Part shown: positions 19,578-28,802 of the stretch, in pieces | How positions within the stretch are numbered: the stretch's first letter is position 1 | How the letters are laid out: the number at the start of each line of letters is the position of its first letter | Made by a program: the position numbers and the translations under genes | Notes under the pieces: model-generated | Database searches by the model: none | What the model saw: only the letters and a program-made list of their open reading frames with translations | What the model was told of the DNA's origin: nothing | NCBI RefSeq assembly: GCF_011290485.1 | Contig: NZ_CP048029.1 | Location: 434,001-498,000, forward strand | Source of the DNA: Caldichromatium japonicum | Lineage (GTDB): Bacteria; Pseudomonadota; Gammaproteobacteria; Chromatiales; Chromatiaceae | Direction: 5' to 3' | DNA: 64,000 nt

Positions 19578-20663
19578 TCAGACACCATCAAGCCCAAGTC
19601 CGGCGATCCTTGAACCGCACTCTGGACAGCCCCCATGGCGGATGCGGTTTTCAAGCAGCCTAAAACCATAGCGATGGATCAGGCGCGCGCCGCAGCCGGG
19701 GCAGTAGGTATCCTCACCGCCTATGCCCGGCAGATTGCCCACATAGACATAACGCAGGCCCGCCTCCCGACCGATCTCTAAGGCGTGTCTTAAGATCGAT
19801 GATTGGGGCGACGGCACATCTTGCATCTGATAGTCGCCGTGAAAACGCGAGACATGCCAGGGGATCTCGGGTGAAAGCGAATGGATAAAGCACGCGATCT
19901 CTTTGAGCTCCTCCTCTGAGTCATTAACCCCGGGGATTACCAGGGTCGTAATCTCGATCCATACCCCGAGTTCATGATAGCGGGCGATGGCATCCAGGAC
20001 CGGTTGCAGGCGTGCGCCGCTCATGCGCCGATAGGTTGCATCGCGAAAGAATTTGAGGTCCACATTGGCCGCATCTAGCACCCCCGCCAACTCGCGCTGC
20101 GGCGCCTCGTTGATATAGCCATTGGTGACAAAGACATTGAGCAATCCTTGGGCTCGTGCCAAGACCGCCGTCTCATGGGCGAGTTCATAGAAGATCGTGG
20201 GTTCGGTATAGGTGTAGGCAATCGAGCGTGCGCCTGAGGCGAGGGCGGCGCAGACGATCCCTTCAGGGGTCACCGGCTCGCCCGGGATCTGCTCGCCGAG
20301 GTCGGCCAGCTGGGGACAGACGGGTGAGTGTCTCTCATCCCCTTCGATCCTGTTGGGCAGGTGCTCGTGTGACCATTGCGAGATCTCCCAGTTTTGGCAA
20401 AAGCGACAGCGCAGGTTGCAACCGATGGTCGCGAGCGAATAGATGCCTGAGCCGGGATAGACATGAAACAGCGGCTTTTTTTCGATGGGGTCGAGATGAC
20501 GGGCGATGATCCGGTCGGCGACCAGGGTATAGAGCCTGCCGCCGCTGTTATAACGTACGGCACAGATGCCCCTTTTCCCAGCGGCGATGAGACATTGATG
20601 GGGACATAGATGACACTGGACCTGCTCATGATCGAGCCGGTCATAGAAATGTGCCTCCTGCAT
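19578..20663 (-). CDS. amrS: AmmeMemoRadiSam system radical SAM protein AmrS
   Basis: 361-residue radical-SAM protein formerly annotated as a pyruvate formate-lyase activase homologue. The N-terminal CHLCPHQCLIAAGKRGIC cysteines are followed by the SAM-cluster motif CNLRCRFC and NWEISQW, then AYTYTEPTIFYEL, NVFVTNGYI, and a C-terminal YCPGCG...CPECG zinc-ribbon-like pair. The genomic partners AMMECR1 and MEMO are not in this window. Substrate unknown. The ATG at 20663 (MQEAHFYDRL) lies only 8 bp from the end of the IS607-type copy 1; the open frame runs 13 codons further into it, so the native promoter has probably been replaced. Confidence 0.92.
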   Translation of the reverse strand: MQEAHFYDRLDHEQVQCHLCPHQCLIAAGKRGICAVRYNSGGRLYTLVADRIIARHLDPIEKKPLFHVYPGSGIYSLATIGCNLRCRFCQNWEISQWSHEHLPNRIEGDERHSPVCPQLADLGEQIPGEPVTPEGIVCAALASGARSIAYTYTEPTIFYELAHETAVLARAQGLLNVFVTNGYINEAPQRELAGVLDAANVDLKFFRDATYRRMSGARLQPVLDAIARYHELGVWIEITTLVIPGVNDSEEELKEIACFIHSLSPEIPWHVSRFHGDYQMQDVPSPQSSILRHALEIGREAGLRYVYVGNLPGIGGEDTYCPGCGARLIHRYGFRLLENRIRHGGCPECGSRIAGLGLDGV

Positions 20664-20676
20664 AGATCGACTGCTC

Positions 20677-21647
20677 TCAAGAAAGTGCGCAAACCTGTAC
20701 ACAATTCTCTTCCTGCCCCGAATGCGGAGCGCATTCGTCTCTGACAGGCGTGACTTTCCCGACTACGGCAGAGACCCTCTCTGCTGTAGCTCCGCCGTTA
20801 CCGGACGGACTCGCCACGGGTAGGGCAGTTGCGGTTGCCAGCCGTTTGAGATTGAGCGCGGCATTGATGTCCCGATCATGGCGCGTGCCGCATTGAGGAC
20901 ACGTCCATTCCCGATCCTTCAACGCTAACATCTCATTCTCCCAACCACAGACCGAACACAGGCGGCTGCTCGGATCCCAGCGATCAGCTAAAACCAACCA
21001 GACGCCGTAGCATTTCCCCTTGTATTCCATCTGCAAGCAGAACATGCCAAAGCCCAGGTCGCTGATGGCGCGGGCAAGCCGTTCGTTCGCCAGCATGCCC
21101 TTGACGTTCAAATCCTCAATCACCACCCCTTGGTTTTCGCGGCAGAGCCGGGTCGTGAGCTTATGTGTGAAGTCCGCTCGGACATTGGCAATGCGTGCGT
21201 GCAGCCTTGCCAACATCGCAGAGGATTTCCTTCGATTCTTCAAGATCGGCAGCCTTGTGCCTTTTGCCAGTCCGGCCCTTGGCGCAAACCCAGCCCCGAC
21301 CTTGGCCGCCTCAACCTTGCAGGAAAGGCGTCTGCCTCGAATCCTGAGACAACGAAGCGCAGAGGAGATTCAACAGACTCGCCATTGGAAAGCCTGGCCG
21401 CCGCCTCAACGCCCAGGTCAACACCAGTCGTTTCATGCACCTGCGATAGAACGCAGCATCGACCACTTCAACCTGAACGGCGACGAACCTGCGATCCGCA
21501 GTACGCGAAACGGTCGCACCAAGAATCTTGCCATTTCCACTCGGCAAGCGCCCAATTCCAGACACACCGCCCCGTACCGCAGGCGCAGGTGAAGTAAACC
21601 GCCTGCTCAGGCGTCGGACAAAGGGCGATTTTGTGGGTCAGTTGCAT
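20677..21647 (-). pseudogene. tnpB: Disrupted tnpB (TnpB nuclease) of IS607-type copy 1
   Basis: The gene starts MQLTHKIALCPTPEQAV...NWALAEW, then moves through three frames: SGNGKILGATVSRTADRRFVAVQVEV, then TGVDLGVEAA (RuvC-I Asp), then IEDLNVKGML (RuvC-II Glu), CSVCGW...CPQCGTRHDRDINAA (zinc ribbon and RuvC-III Asp). A stretch between NWALAEW and NGKILGA, about 60-100 residues in intact relatives, is missing. All catalytic residues survive but not in one frame, so no full TnpB can be made. The last open segment (20677-21243) could still yield a C-terminal fragment. Confidence 0.85.
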
Positions 21648-21721
21648 GGCTTACTCATTGGTGTTCTCTCGAACGCCAAACAATTTCGCTAGATTCATGA
21701 GCTAATCAGATTCAATCATGA

Positions 21722-22252
21722 TCACTCATGACTCACCCCCTTTCTTAATACCTCGTCCAGCTTTTTTCGATAGTTCCTCAACCCATACAGCCTGGACAAA
21801 AAACAATGCACGATAGTCATTAAGTCCTGCACCATCTCCCGCTCTGGCGAGAGCCGTTCTTGATTAAGCACCAGCACTTCACAACCGTGCGTTCTGGCGT
21901 AATGCTCGAACCACTCAAAACCAAAGCGGGTCAACCTGTCTTTGTGAGCAAGGATCAGGGTCTTGACCTCTTTCCTCAACGAACTCGACATTCGACAAGC
22001 CTTTCGCCACATCAAACTCTTCCAACACCTTGCGCTGGTCGGCGAGGTCTGGCTTCTGCGCAGCACTGGATATGCGACAGTAGGCATCAATCCGCATTGG
22101 CTCTGATACCTTACTGCGCAAGCCAATCAACTCGCGGATTTGTGCCTCGCGACTGTTCGCGCCACCAGGATCAAACCCCCTTCGCGCTCCCAGCGTTGCA
22201 AGGTCTTGACCGAAACGCCAAGCCGCTTCGCCGCCTTGCCTGTGCCCATCAT
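21722..22252 (-). pseudogene. tnpA: Disrupted serine recombinase tnpA of IS607-type copy 1
   Basis: Begins with a MerR-like DNA-binding domain, MMGTGKAAKRLGVSVKTLQRWEREG, in one frame; continues in a second with IDAYCRISSAAQKPDLADQRKVLEEF (catalytic Ser in the YCRISS motif); and ends in a third with VKTLILAHKDRLTRFGFEWFEHYARTHGCEVLVLNQERLSPE. About 20 codons between NVEFVEE and VKTLILAHKD are missing compared with what I know of intact relatives. The recombinase is therefore inactive. Confidence 0.85.
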
Positions 22253-22327
22253 CGCGCCTTCCATGTGGAAAATTATCCACTATCACGCACAGTAACCAGC
22301 AGGGGAGAGGAACAAGGCCGGCACCGC

Positions 22328-24829
22328 TCAATGCTCGGTATCTAGGACCGGCTGAGGTCCCACCTGCCAGATCCGCTCGGCATATTCCCGGATGGCGCGG
22401 TCGGATGAGAAATAACCGATGCGTGCGACATTGAGGATCGACATCCGCGTCCAGCGTTCAGGATCGCGATAGATCCTATCGACCTGCTCTTGGCACTCCA
22501 GATAGGCCCGATAATCGGCAAGCACCATGAAGGGGTCATGATTGATTAAGTTATCGGTCAAGGGGCGAAAGAGCTGGGTATCCCCATGCGAGAATAGACC
22601 CGAATTGATGAGGTCCAGGTCCGATTTCAACTCAGGGTCGTTCTGGTAATACTCCCAGGGGCGATAACCGGTCATCTGCCTCTGGAGTACCTCCTCGGCG
22701 GTCAGACCGAAGAGGAAGAAGTTTTCGGGTCCTACCGCCTCGCGGATTTCGATATTGGCCCCGTCGAGGGTGCCGATAGTGAGCGCACCGTTCATCGAGA
22801 ACTTCATATTGCCCGTACCCGAGGCCTCCTTGCCGGCCAGGGAGATCTGCTCCGAGAGCTCGGCGGCGGGATAGAGCCTTTGGCCATTTTTGACATTGAA
22901 ATCGGGCATGAAGGCTACCCGGATCCAGTCATTGACCTGCGGATCGTTGTTGACCACCTCGGCGACGGCATTGATCAGTTTGATGATCAACTTGGCCATG
23001 AAATAGCCAGGGGCCGCCTTGCCGCCGAAGATAAAGGTGCGTGGTACTAGCCCCTGCACCTGTCCCTGTTTGATCCGTTGATAACAACGGACGATATGGA
23101 GCACCTTGAGGTGTTGGCGCTTGTATTCGTGGATGCGCTTAGCCTGGACATCGAACATCGACTCGGGATCGAGCTCGATACCGGTCGCCTGCTTCATCCA
23201 TTGGGCCAAATCCTGTTTGGCCGCCCGCTTGACCTCTTGCCAACGCCCTTGGAGCCCGGCGTCGTCGACATGGGGTTCGAGTGCGCGTAACTGTTCCAGG
23301 TCGCGGATCCAATCATCCTGACCACAGGTCTCGGTGATCAGCTTGGCCAGCCGTGGATTGGCGACGACGACGAAGCGGCGCGGCGTCACCCCGTTGGTAA
23401 CATTGTGAAAACGCTCCGGCCACAGCTCGGCAAAGTCCTTGAAAAGCATCGCCTTGACCAGATACGAATGGAGTTTAGCAACTCCATTGACTGCATGGCT
23501 GCCGACCACTGCCAGATGCGCCATGCGCACCCGCCGTTCGTGCCCCTCGGCGATCAACGACATCCGTCGCACCCGCGCCTCGTCCCCGAGGAAGCGCATC
23601 CTGACCTCATCGAGAAAGCGGCGGTTGATCTCATAGATGATCTCGAGATGACGCGGCAAGAGGCGTTCAAAGAGGCTCACCGGCCAGGTCTCGAGCGCCT
23701 CTGGCAACAGGGTGTGATTGGTATAGCAAAAGGTCTTGTGGGTGATCCCCCAGGCCTCCTCCCAGGTCATCGCGTGTCTGTCGAGCAACAGGCGCATGAG
23801 CTCGGCGACCGCGAGCGCCGGATGGGTGTCGTTGAGCTGGACGGTAAACTTATCGGCAAAGCCCTCGAGCGGGCCGACGGTATTGAGATGCAGGCGGATC
23901 ATATCCTGCATCGAGCAGGAGACCAGGAAATACTGTTGCTTGAGACGTAGCTCCTTGCCGGCCTCCGGCTCGTCGTTGGGATACAGGACCTTGGACAGGG
24001 TCTCGGCCTCGATCTTGGCATGGACCGCGCCGTAATAATCGCCGGTATTGAACGCCTGGAGGTCAAGGGATTCGGATGCCTCGGCCTTCCACAGGCGTAA
24101 GAGGTTGACGTTCTGGCTGCCATATCCAAGTATGGGAGTGTCATAGGCCACACCGCGGATCTCGAATGCTGGTTGCCAGCGCAGGCGCACCTGGCTACGT
24201 TCGTCGCGATAGGACTCGGTATGACCGCCGAAGCCCACTGCGAAACTGATCTTGGGGCGCGGGATCTCCCAGGGATTGCCATTGCGCAGCCAGTTGTCGC
24301 CCTTTTCGACCTGCCAGCCGTCTTCGATGGCCTGCTTGAAGATCCCGAACTCATAGCGGATGCCATAGCCGATGGCTGGGATCTGACAGGTGGCCAATGA
24401 CTCCATGAAACAGGCAGCTAAACGCCCTAGACCGCCATTGCCGAGTCCAGGTTCCTCCTCCTCCTCGATCAGGGCATCCATGTCCATCCCCAGCTCCTCG
24501 GCGGCAGCGCGGGCGGTCTCCGTGATCCCCAGATTGACCAGGTTAGAGGCCAGATGCGGTCCGAGCAGATATTCGGCGGAGAGATAGCAGACCGTGCGTG
24601 CGTGGGTCGCCTTGAAGGTCTGGGCGGATTTGACCCAACGGGCGAGCAGGCGGTCGCGGGTCGTATAGGCCGCGGCCATATAGAGGTCGTGGGGGGTAGC
24701 GACCTCGCGAAATCGCCCCTGGATATAGAAAAGGTTATCGAGGAGATCCCGTTGAAAGGCATCCTTGGACATCCCAGTACGGGTATGTTCGCGTTTTGCC
24801 TGTTGCACAGTCGTGTCGGGTGAGTTCAT
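22328..24829 (-). CDS. glgP: Glycogen/starch phosphorylase
   Basis: Releases glucose-1-phosphate from glycogen, the storage polymer that purple sulfur bacteria degrade in the dark. 833 residues, normal for the family. The N-terminal region has ARTVCYLSAEYLLG and GNGGLGRLAACFMES; the C-terminal domain has FNVKNGQRLYPAAELSEQISLAGKEASGTGNMKFSMNGALTIGTLDGANIE, which holds the pyridoxal-phosphate lysine (KxxxGTGNMKF context). The start at 24829 follows gaggtgac at a good distance; the frame is open 22 codons further up. pilS lies 100 bp upstream on the same strand. Its 3' end is 36 bp from IS607-type copy 1. Confidence 0.97.
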   Translation of the reverse strand: MNSPDTTVQQAKREHTRTGMSKDAFQRDLLDNLFYIQGRFREVATPHDLYMAAAYTTRDRLLARWVKSAQTFKATHARTVCYLSAEYLLGPHLASNLVNLGITETARAAAEELGMDMDALIEEEEEPGLGNGGLGRLAACFMESLATCQIPAIGYGIRYEFGIFKQAIEDGWQVEKGDNWLRNGNPWEIPRPKISFAVGFGGHTESYRDERSQVRLRWQPAFEIRGVAYDTPILGYGSQNVNLLRLWKAEASESLDLQAFNTGDYYGAVHAKIEAETLSKVLYPNDEPEAGKELRLKQQYFLVSCSMQDMIRLHLNTVGPLEGFADKFTVQLNDTHPALAVAELMRLLLDRHAMTWEEAWGITHKTFCYTNHTLLPEALETWPVSLFERLLPRHLEIIYEINRRFLDEVRMRFLGDEARVRRMSLIAEGHERRVRMAHLAVVGSHAVNGVAKLHSYLVKAMLFKDFAELWPERFHNVTNGVTPRRFVVVANPRLAKLITETCGQDDWIRDLEQLRALEPHVDDAGLQGRWQEVKRAAKQDLAQWMKQATGIELDPESMFDVQAKRIHEYKRQHLKVLHIVRCYQRIKQGQVQGLVPRTFIFGGKAAPGYFMAKLIIKLINAVAEVVNNDPQVNDWIRVAFMPDFNVKNGQRLYPAAELSEQISLAGKEASGTGNMKFSMNGALTIGTLDGANIEIREAVGPENFFLFGLTAEEVLQRQMTGYRPWEYYQNDPELKSDLDLINSGLFSHGDTQLFRPLTDNLINHDPFMVLADYRAYLECQEQVDRIYRDPERWTRMSILNVARIGYFSSDRAIREYAERIWQVGPQPVLDTEH

Positions 24830-24929
24830 GGCTGTCACCTCGTGCAAGGTTGATGGCGGATCGCGAATCGCAGTTTCGCAGTTATAGCAAACCATAGTTG
24901 CAATTGTGGAAAGGCCTGGGCAACTGGGT

Positions 24930-26510
24930 TCAAGAGAAGAGCAGATCGCGACCGAAGATCAGGCAAAAACAGCTTCCGCGGGGGAGGGCCGGCGTATAGG
25001 TCAACTGGATGCCGTTGGCCATAGCCAGCTCACGTGCGATATAAAGCCCGAGTCCGATCCCCTGGGTCTTGGTCGTGAAGAACGGATTGAAGATCTCGCG
25101 CGCGCGGGCTGGGTCGATCCCGGGGCCCTGGTCGCAGATCTCCAGATAGATGCGTGGCGGTGCCTGGAGACGCCTGAGCCTGAGCTGAATCCGCGGCGGC
25201 TCGCCTGGGGCCTGGCCGTGAACCAAGGCGTTCTCGCACAGATTGGCGATGATCTGATGGAGATGGCGCGGGTCCATGTTGATGCCCAAGGGACGCTCGT
25301 CAATCGTGACCCAGCAATCGTCCGGGCTCAGCTGATGTTGTTCGCGAAAATCGGCAACAAAGGCTGTGCACCACTCGGCCAGATCGATCCATTGCGGTTC
25401 ACTTGGCCGGTTGCGCGAAAGGGTCAGCACGCTGCGCACCGTCTCTTCGATGCGCGCGCTGTTGCGCTGGATGATCGTGATGAAGTATCGATCCTCCTCC
25501 GAAAGCCCCGCGCCCTCGGAGAGCAGCTGTGCAGCATGGCTGATGGCACTCAAGGGGTTGCGGATGTTGTGGGCGATACTGGCGGTCAGGGTACCGAGCG
25601 AGGCGAGCTTGATCCGCTGGGCCTCACGCTCGGCTTCGCGACTGTCGCAGAGATACAGGATCAGGCCGCTGCTGCGCCCGCCGCCGAGGCGTTTGCAGGA
25701 GACCCGAAGTTCGCGATTCGCAATGCTAATCTGCGCAATGCTGGGCGGACTTGCTGGGTTCTGTCCGGCAAGCCAGGTTCCAATCTCGGGCGCAAGCATA
25801 CTGAGATCGGTGCCGGCGAGGATCTCCTTCCCCCCAAGCAGGTCGCGGGCTGCGGCATTGATCAGCTTGACCCGTTGCGCGCCATTGGTCACCAGGATAC
25901 CCGTCCCCATGCTTTGGATGATGAACTCATTGAGCTGGGCGAGATTGTCGAGGTCGATCTGGCGCTGCTCGGCGAGCGCCTCGGCCGAGCGCACCCGTTG
26001 ATAGAGGACATGGGCGAGCCAAGCGACAGCAAAAAAGACCAGACCCAGGAGACCCGCCTGGGTGAAGGAGACGGGGATATCCTCCTCGGCCAAGGCGCTA
26101 TAGAGCTGCTCGCTGATGACCGCAAGCGAGGAGAAGGCCGCGAACAGGAGCGACAGCCGGCCATCAAGCAGGAGCGCAGCGGTGGCCACAGAGACTGCAA
26201 GCAAAAGCCCGAGACCGCTGGTGACCCCGCCAGCAGTATGCATCAACAGCGTATAGGTCAGGATATCGACGAACAGGGCCAGTTGAACCTGGTTGACCGG
26301 CGTTGGCCAACGCAGAGATAGCCCAAAACCGCTGGCAAGCACCAGGGACGCATAGCCCAGAAGCAGGTTCCAGGCATCCTCGATGTTCGAGTGCGCGATG
26401 GCCGGGTCGGTCAATGCGGGCGAGAAGGCCAACACCAGACCGATCACCATCAACAGCCGAAACAGAAACAGCCAGCGCAATGCGCTCCAACTGGGGTAGG
26501 ATGGCTCCAT
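24930..26510 (-). CDS. pilS: PilS-type membrane sensor histidine kinase
   Basis: 526 residues. Six or so membrane segments fill residues 1-200 (WLFLFRLLMVIGLVLAF first), then a PAS-like domain (NEFIIQSMGTGILVTNGAQRV), a HisKA dimerisation domain and an ATPase domain with NLCENALVHG (N box), CDQGPGIDP (G1) and FFTTKTQGIGLGLYIAREL (F/G2). PilS controls type IV pilus transcription with PilR. Odd points: the residue after the phospho-accepting His314 is Asn, not Glu (AHNIRNPL), and no pilR is adjacent; glgP follows instead. Confidence 0.85.
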   Translation of the reverse strand: MEPSYPSWSALRWLFLFRLLMVIGLVLAFSPALTDPAIAHSNIEDAWNLLLGYASLVLASGFGLSLRWPTPVNQVQLALFVDILTYTLLMHTAGGVTSGLGLLLAVSVATAALLLDGRLSLLFAAFSSLAVISEQLYSALAEEDIPVSFTQAGLLGLVFFAVAWLAHVLYQRVRSAEALAEQRQIDLDNLAQLNEFIIQSMGTGILVTNGAQRVKLINAAARDLLGGKEILAGTDLSMLAPEIGTWLAGQNPASPPSIAQISIANRELRVSCKRLGGGRSSGLILYLCDSREAEREAQRIKLASLGTLTASIAHNIRNPLSAISHAAQLLSEGAGLSEEDRYFITIIQRNSARIEETVRSVLTLSRNRPSEPQWIDLAEWCTAFVADFREQHQLSPDDCWVTIDERPLGINMDPRHLHQIIANLCENALVHGQAPGEPPRIQLRLRRLQAPPRIYLEICDQGPGIDPARAREIFNPFFTTKTQGIGLGLYIARELAMANGIQLTYTPALPRGSCFCLIFGRDLLFS

Positions 26511-26554
26511 GAAGATCGGGTTGCGACGCCTGAGATTGAATCTTCGGGTTATAG

Positions 26555-26575
26555 TAGGGTGCGCAATGCGTACCT
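26555..26575 (+). repeat. tagggtgcgca repeat, copy 2
   Basis: tagggtgcgcaatgcgtacct, 50 bp before the sucC start codon, between the divergent pilS and sucC genes. Confidence 0.45.
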
Positions 26576-26626
26576 TATCAGGGCGAGGGTTGCGGGGTGC
26601 ATGACAACGCCCCACCGAGCAAATCC

Positions 26627-27808
26627 ATGAATCTACACGAGTTCCAGTCCAAACAATTATTGCGCGAACGCGGGGTTCTGACCCCAGAGGGTGTGCTCGT
26701 CGACAGCGCAAGCTCGGCGCGCGCGGCCTGCAGTCAACTCGGCGGCGATGCCTGGGTCGTCAAGGCCCAGGTCCATAGCGGCGGGCGGGGGCGCGCAGGC
26801 GGGGTGGTCCTGGCCGCATCGCCCGAGGCAGTCGAGGCCGAGGCCAGGCGTCTTTTGGGGTCGAGGCTCATCACCGAGCAGACTGGGCCCCAGGGCCTGC
26901 CGATCCAGGCCGTACTCATCGAGCGTCCGGTCGCCATCCGGCGCGAGTTCTATCTTGCGCTCATGATTGATCGCGCCTGTGCCTGTCCGACCTTCATCGC
27001 CTCGGCAGCCGGCGGGATGGAGATCGAGGCCCTCGCCACCCAAGACCCGAGCGCCATCATCCGCGTCCGGGTCCATCCGGTTGCCGGTTTCCAGTCCTAT
27101 CAGGCGCGGCGGGTCGGCTATGCCCTGGGGCTCAATGGGTCCCAGATCCAGGCCTTGGTCAGGGTGATGGGCGCCCTCTATCGCCTGTTCAACGCATGCG
27201 ATGCCAGCCTGATCGAGCTCAATCCCTTGGCGCTAAGCGATGCAGGCGAGCTCGTCGCCCTCGATGCCAAGATCGTCCTGGACGACAACGCCCTGGTCCG
27301 CCACCCCGAGCTTGTCGCCCTGCGCGATGCCAGCCAAGAGGATCCGCGCGAGCTGGAGGCGCGTGCCCATGAGCTCAACTATATCAGCCTGGAGGGTGAC
27401 ATCGGTTGTATGGTCAACGGCGCAGGGTTGGCGATGGCAACCATGGACCTTATCCAGCTCAAGGGCGGCGCACCTGCCAATTTCCTCGACGTCGGCGGCG
27501 GAACTACCGCCGAACGGGTGGCCGCGGCCTTCAAGCTCATCCTCTCCGACTCCAAGGTCAAGGCGATCCTGGTCAATATCTTCGGCGGGATCGTGCGCTG
27601 CGACCTGATCGCCGAGGGGATCATCCAGGCGGTGCGCGAGGTCGAGGTCAGGGTGCCCATCGTGGTGCGCCTGGCGGGGACGCGCGCCGAGGAGGGATTA
27701 CAGATGCTTGCCGCAAGCGGCCTGGCAGTGCAGACCGCAAGCGACCTCGAGACCGCTGCCGAGCTTGCGGTGAGATCTGCCCGAGCCATTCAGGGGGTCC
27801 AGGTATGA
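26627..27808 (+). CDS. sucC: Succinate-CoA ligase (ADP-forming) beta subunit
   Basis: Nucleotide-grasping beta subunit of the TCA-cycle ligase, 393 residues. Typical landmarks: [16 protein letters not shown] at the start, [38 protein letters not shown], and [15 protein letters not shown]...[13 protein letters not shown]...[13 protein letters not shown]. The ATG at 26627 was chosen because it starts the family-typical MNLHEFQ; the frame is open ten codons further. Stop overlaps the sucD start (ATGA at 27805-27808). The upstream 26555-26575 segment is one copy of the tagggtgcgca repeat. Confidence 0.97.
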   Translation: MNLHEFQSKQLLRERGVLTPEGVLVDSASSARAACSQLGGDAWVVKAQVHSGGRGRAGGVVLAASPEAVEAEARRLLGSRLITEQTGPQGLPIQAVLIERPVAIRREFYLALMIDRACACPTFIASAAGGMEIEALATQDPSAIIRVRVHPVAGFQSYQARRVGYALGLNGSQIQALVRVMGALYRLFNACDASLIELNPLALSDAGELVALDAKIVLDDNALVRHPELVALRDASQEDPRELEARAHELNYISLEGDIGCMVNGAGLAMATMDLIQLKGGAPANFLDVGGGTTAERVAAAFKLILSDSKVKAILVNIFGGIVRCDLIAEGIIQAVREVEVRVPIVVRLAGTRAEEGLQMLAASGLAVQTASDLETAAELAVRSARAIQGVQV

Positions 27809-28722
27809 GCATCCTGGTCGATGCCCACACCCGCGTCATCTGTCAGGGGTTTACCGGCAAACAGGGGACCTTTCACAGCGAACAGGCGATCACCTATGGC
27901 ACCCGATTGGTCGGGGGGGTGACCCCAGGTAAGGGGGGACAGACCCATCTCGACCGCCCGGTGTTCAACACCGTCCAGGAGGCGGTCGCGGCGACCGGCG
28001 CCGATGCCAGCATGATCTATGTCCCTGCCGCCTTTGCCGCCGACGCCATCCTCGAGGCCGCGGATGCGGGGATTGGGCTGATCGTCTGTATCACCGAGGG
28101 GATCCCGGTGCTCGAGATGCTGCGCGTCAAGGCAGCCTTGGCGGACACCTCAAGCCTACTGATCGGCCCCAACTGCCCGGGGGTTATCACCCCTGGGGCC
28201 TGTAAGATCGGGATCATGCCGGGCTATATCCACAAACGCGGCTGTATCGGGATCGTCTCGCGCTCGGGCACCCTCACCTATGAGGCGGTCGCCCAAACCA
28301 CAGCGGTGGGGCTCGGTCAGAGCACCTGCGTCGGGATCGGCGGTGACCCTATTCAGGGCCTGGATTTCATCGATTGCCTGCGTCTTTTCGAACAGGACCC
28401 TGAGACCCGAGCGATCCTCATGGTTGGTGAGATCGGCGGGGACGCCGAGGAGCGCGCTGCTGAGTTCATCAAGGGCGAGGTCAAAAAACCCGTGGTCGCC
28501 TATATCGCCGGGGTCACGGCGCCCGAGGGCAGGCGCATGGGGCATGCGGGGGCGATCATCAGCGGGGGCAGCGGGACCGCCGAGGCCAAATATCGGGCGC
28601 TCGCTGCCTCCGGTGTCTTGACCGCGCGCTCGCCGACCCAGATGGGAGAGGCCCTGCGCGATTGTCTCGGTGGCAGCGCGCCTGTCGGTCAGGCAGCGCA
28701 TCCAGAGGACCCGGCCCCATGA
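27805..28722 (+). CDS. sucD: Succinate-CoA ligase alpha subunit
   Basis: Catalytic alpha subunit, 305 residues. CoA-binding fold with [32 protein letters not shown]; and the phospho-histidine His247 in [13 protein letters not shown]. Translationally coupled to sucC by a 4-base overlap. Together they convert succinyl-CoA to succinate with ATP formation. sucAB is not adjacent. Confidence 0.97.
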   Translation: MSILVDAHTRVICQGFTGKQGTFHSEQAITYGTRLVGGVTPGKGGQTHLDRPVFNTVQEAVAATGADASMIYVPAAFAADAILEAADAGIGLIVCITEGIPVLEMLRVKAALADTSSLLIGPNCPGVITPGACKIGIMPGYIHKRGCIGIVSRSGTLTYEAVAQTTAVGLGQSTCVGIGGDPIQGLDFIDCLRLFEQDPETRAILMVGEIGGDAEERAAEFIKGEVKKPVVAYIAGVTAPEGRRMGHAGAIISGGSGTAEAKYRALAASGVLTARSPTQMGEALRDCLGGSAPVGQAAHPEDPAP

Positions 28723-28765
28723 CCCGCGAAGATGGTGCGCGCCATAACCCGTTGGTCTGCCGGCA

Positions 28766-28780
28766 GGATGCCGGCGCTCC
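28766..28780 (+). repeat. Dispersed 15-bp repeat (ggatgccggcgctcc), copy 1
   Basis: Same 15 bases occur in reverse orientation at 50831-50845 between dsrK and dsrL, and a version split by 5 bases lies at 30075-30100 inside the sufSE linker. It sits 22 bp before the sufSE start. It looks like a short REP-type palindromic-unit family, which is a tentative reading. Confidence 0.45.
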
Positions 28781-28802
28781 AGTGTTCCCTGGAGGCGGTT
28801 AG

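Larger units (their letters stand above)
20671..22292 (-). mobile_element. IS607-type element, copy 1 (defective)
   Basis: 1622 bp, nearly identical to 61527-63148 in length and sequence; ends were set by where the two copies stop matching (ctgctctcaa at one end, acgcacag at the other). On the minus strand it carries a serine recombinase (tnpA) followed by tnpB, the gene order of the IS607 family. Both are disrupted, and by the same lesions as in copy 2. No target duplication, as expected for this family. Confidence 0.88.

Noticed and set aside
24906..26321. 471-codon open frame antisense to pilS
   Set aside because: Shadow of pilS; the sense product has membrane helices and kinase motifs, the antisense one has nothing recognisable.
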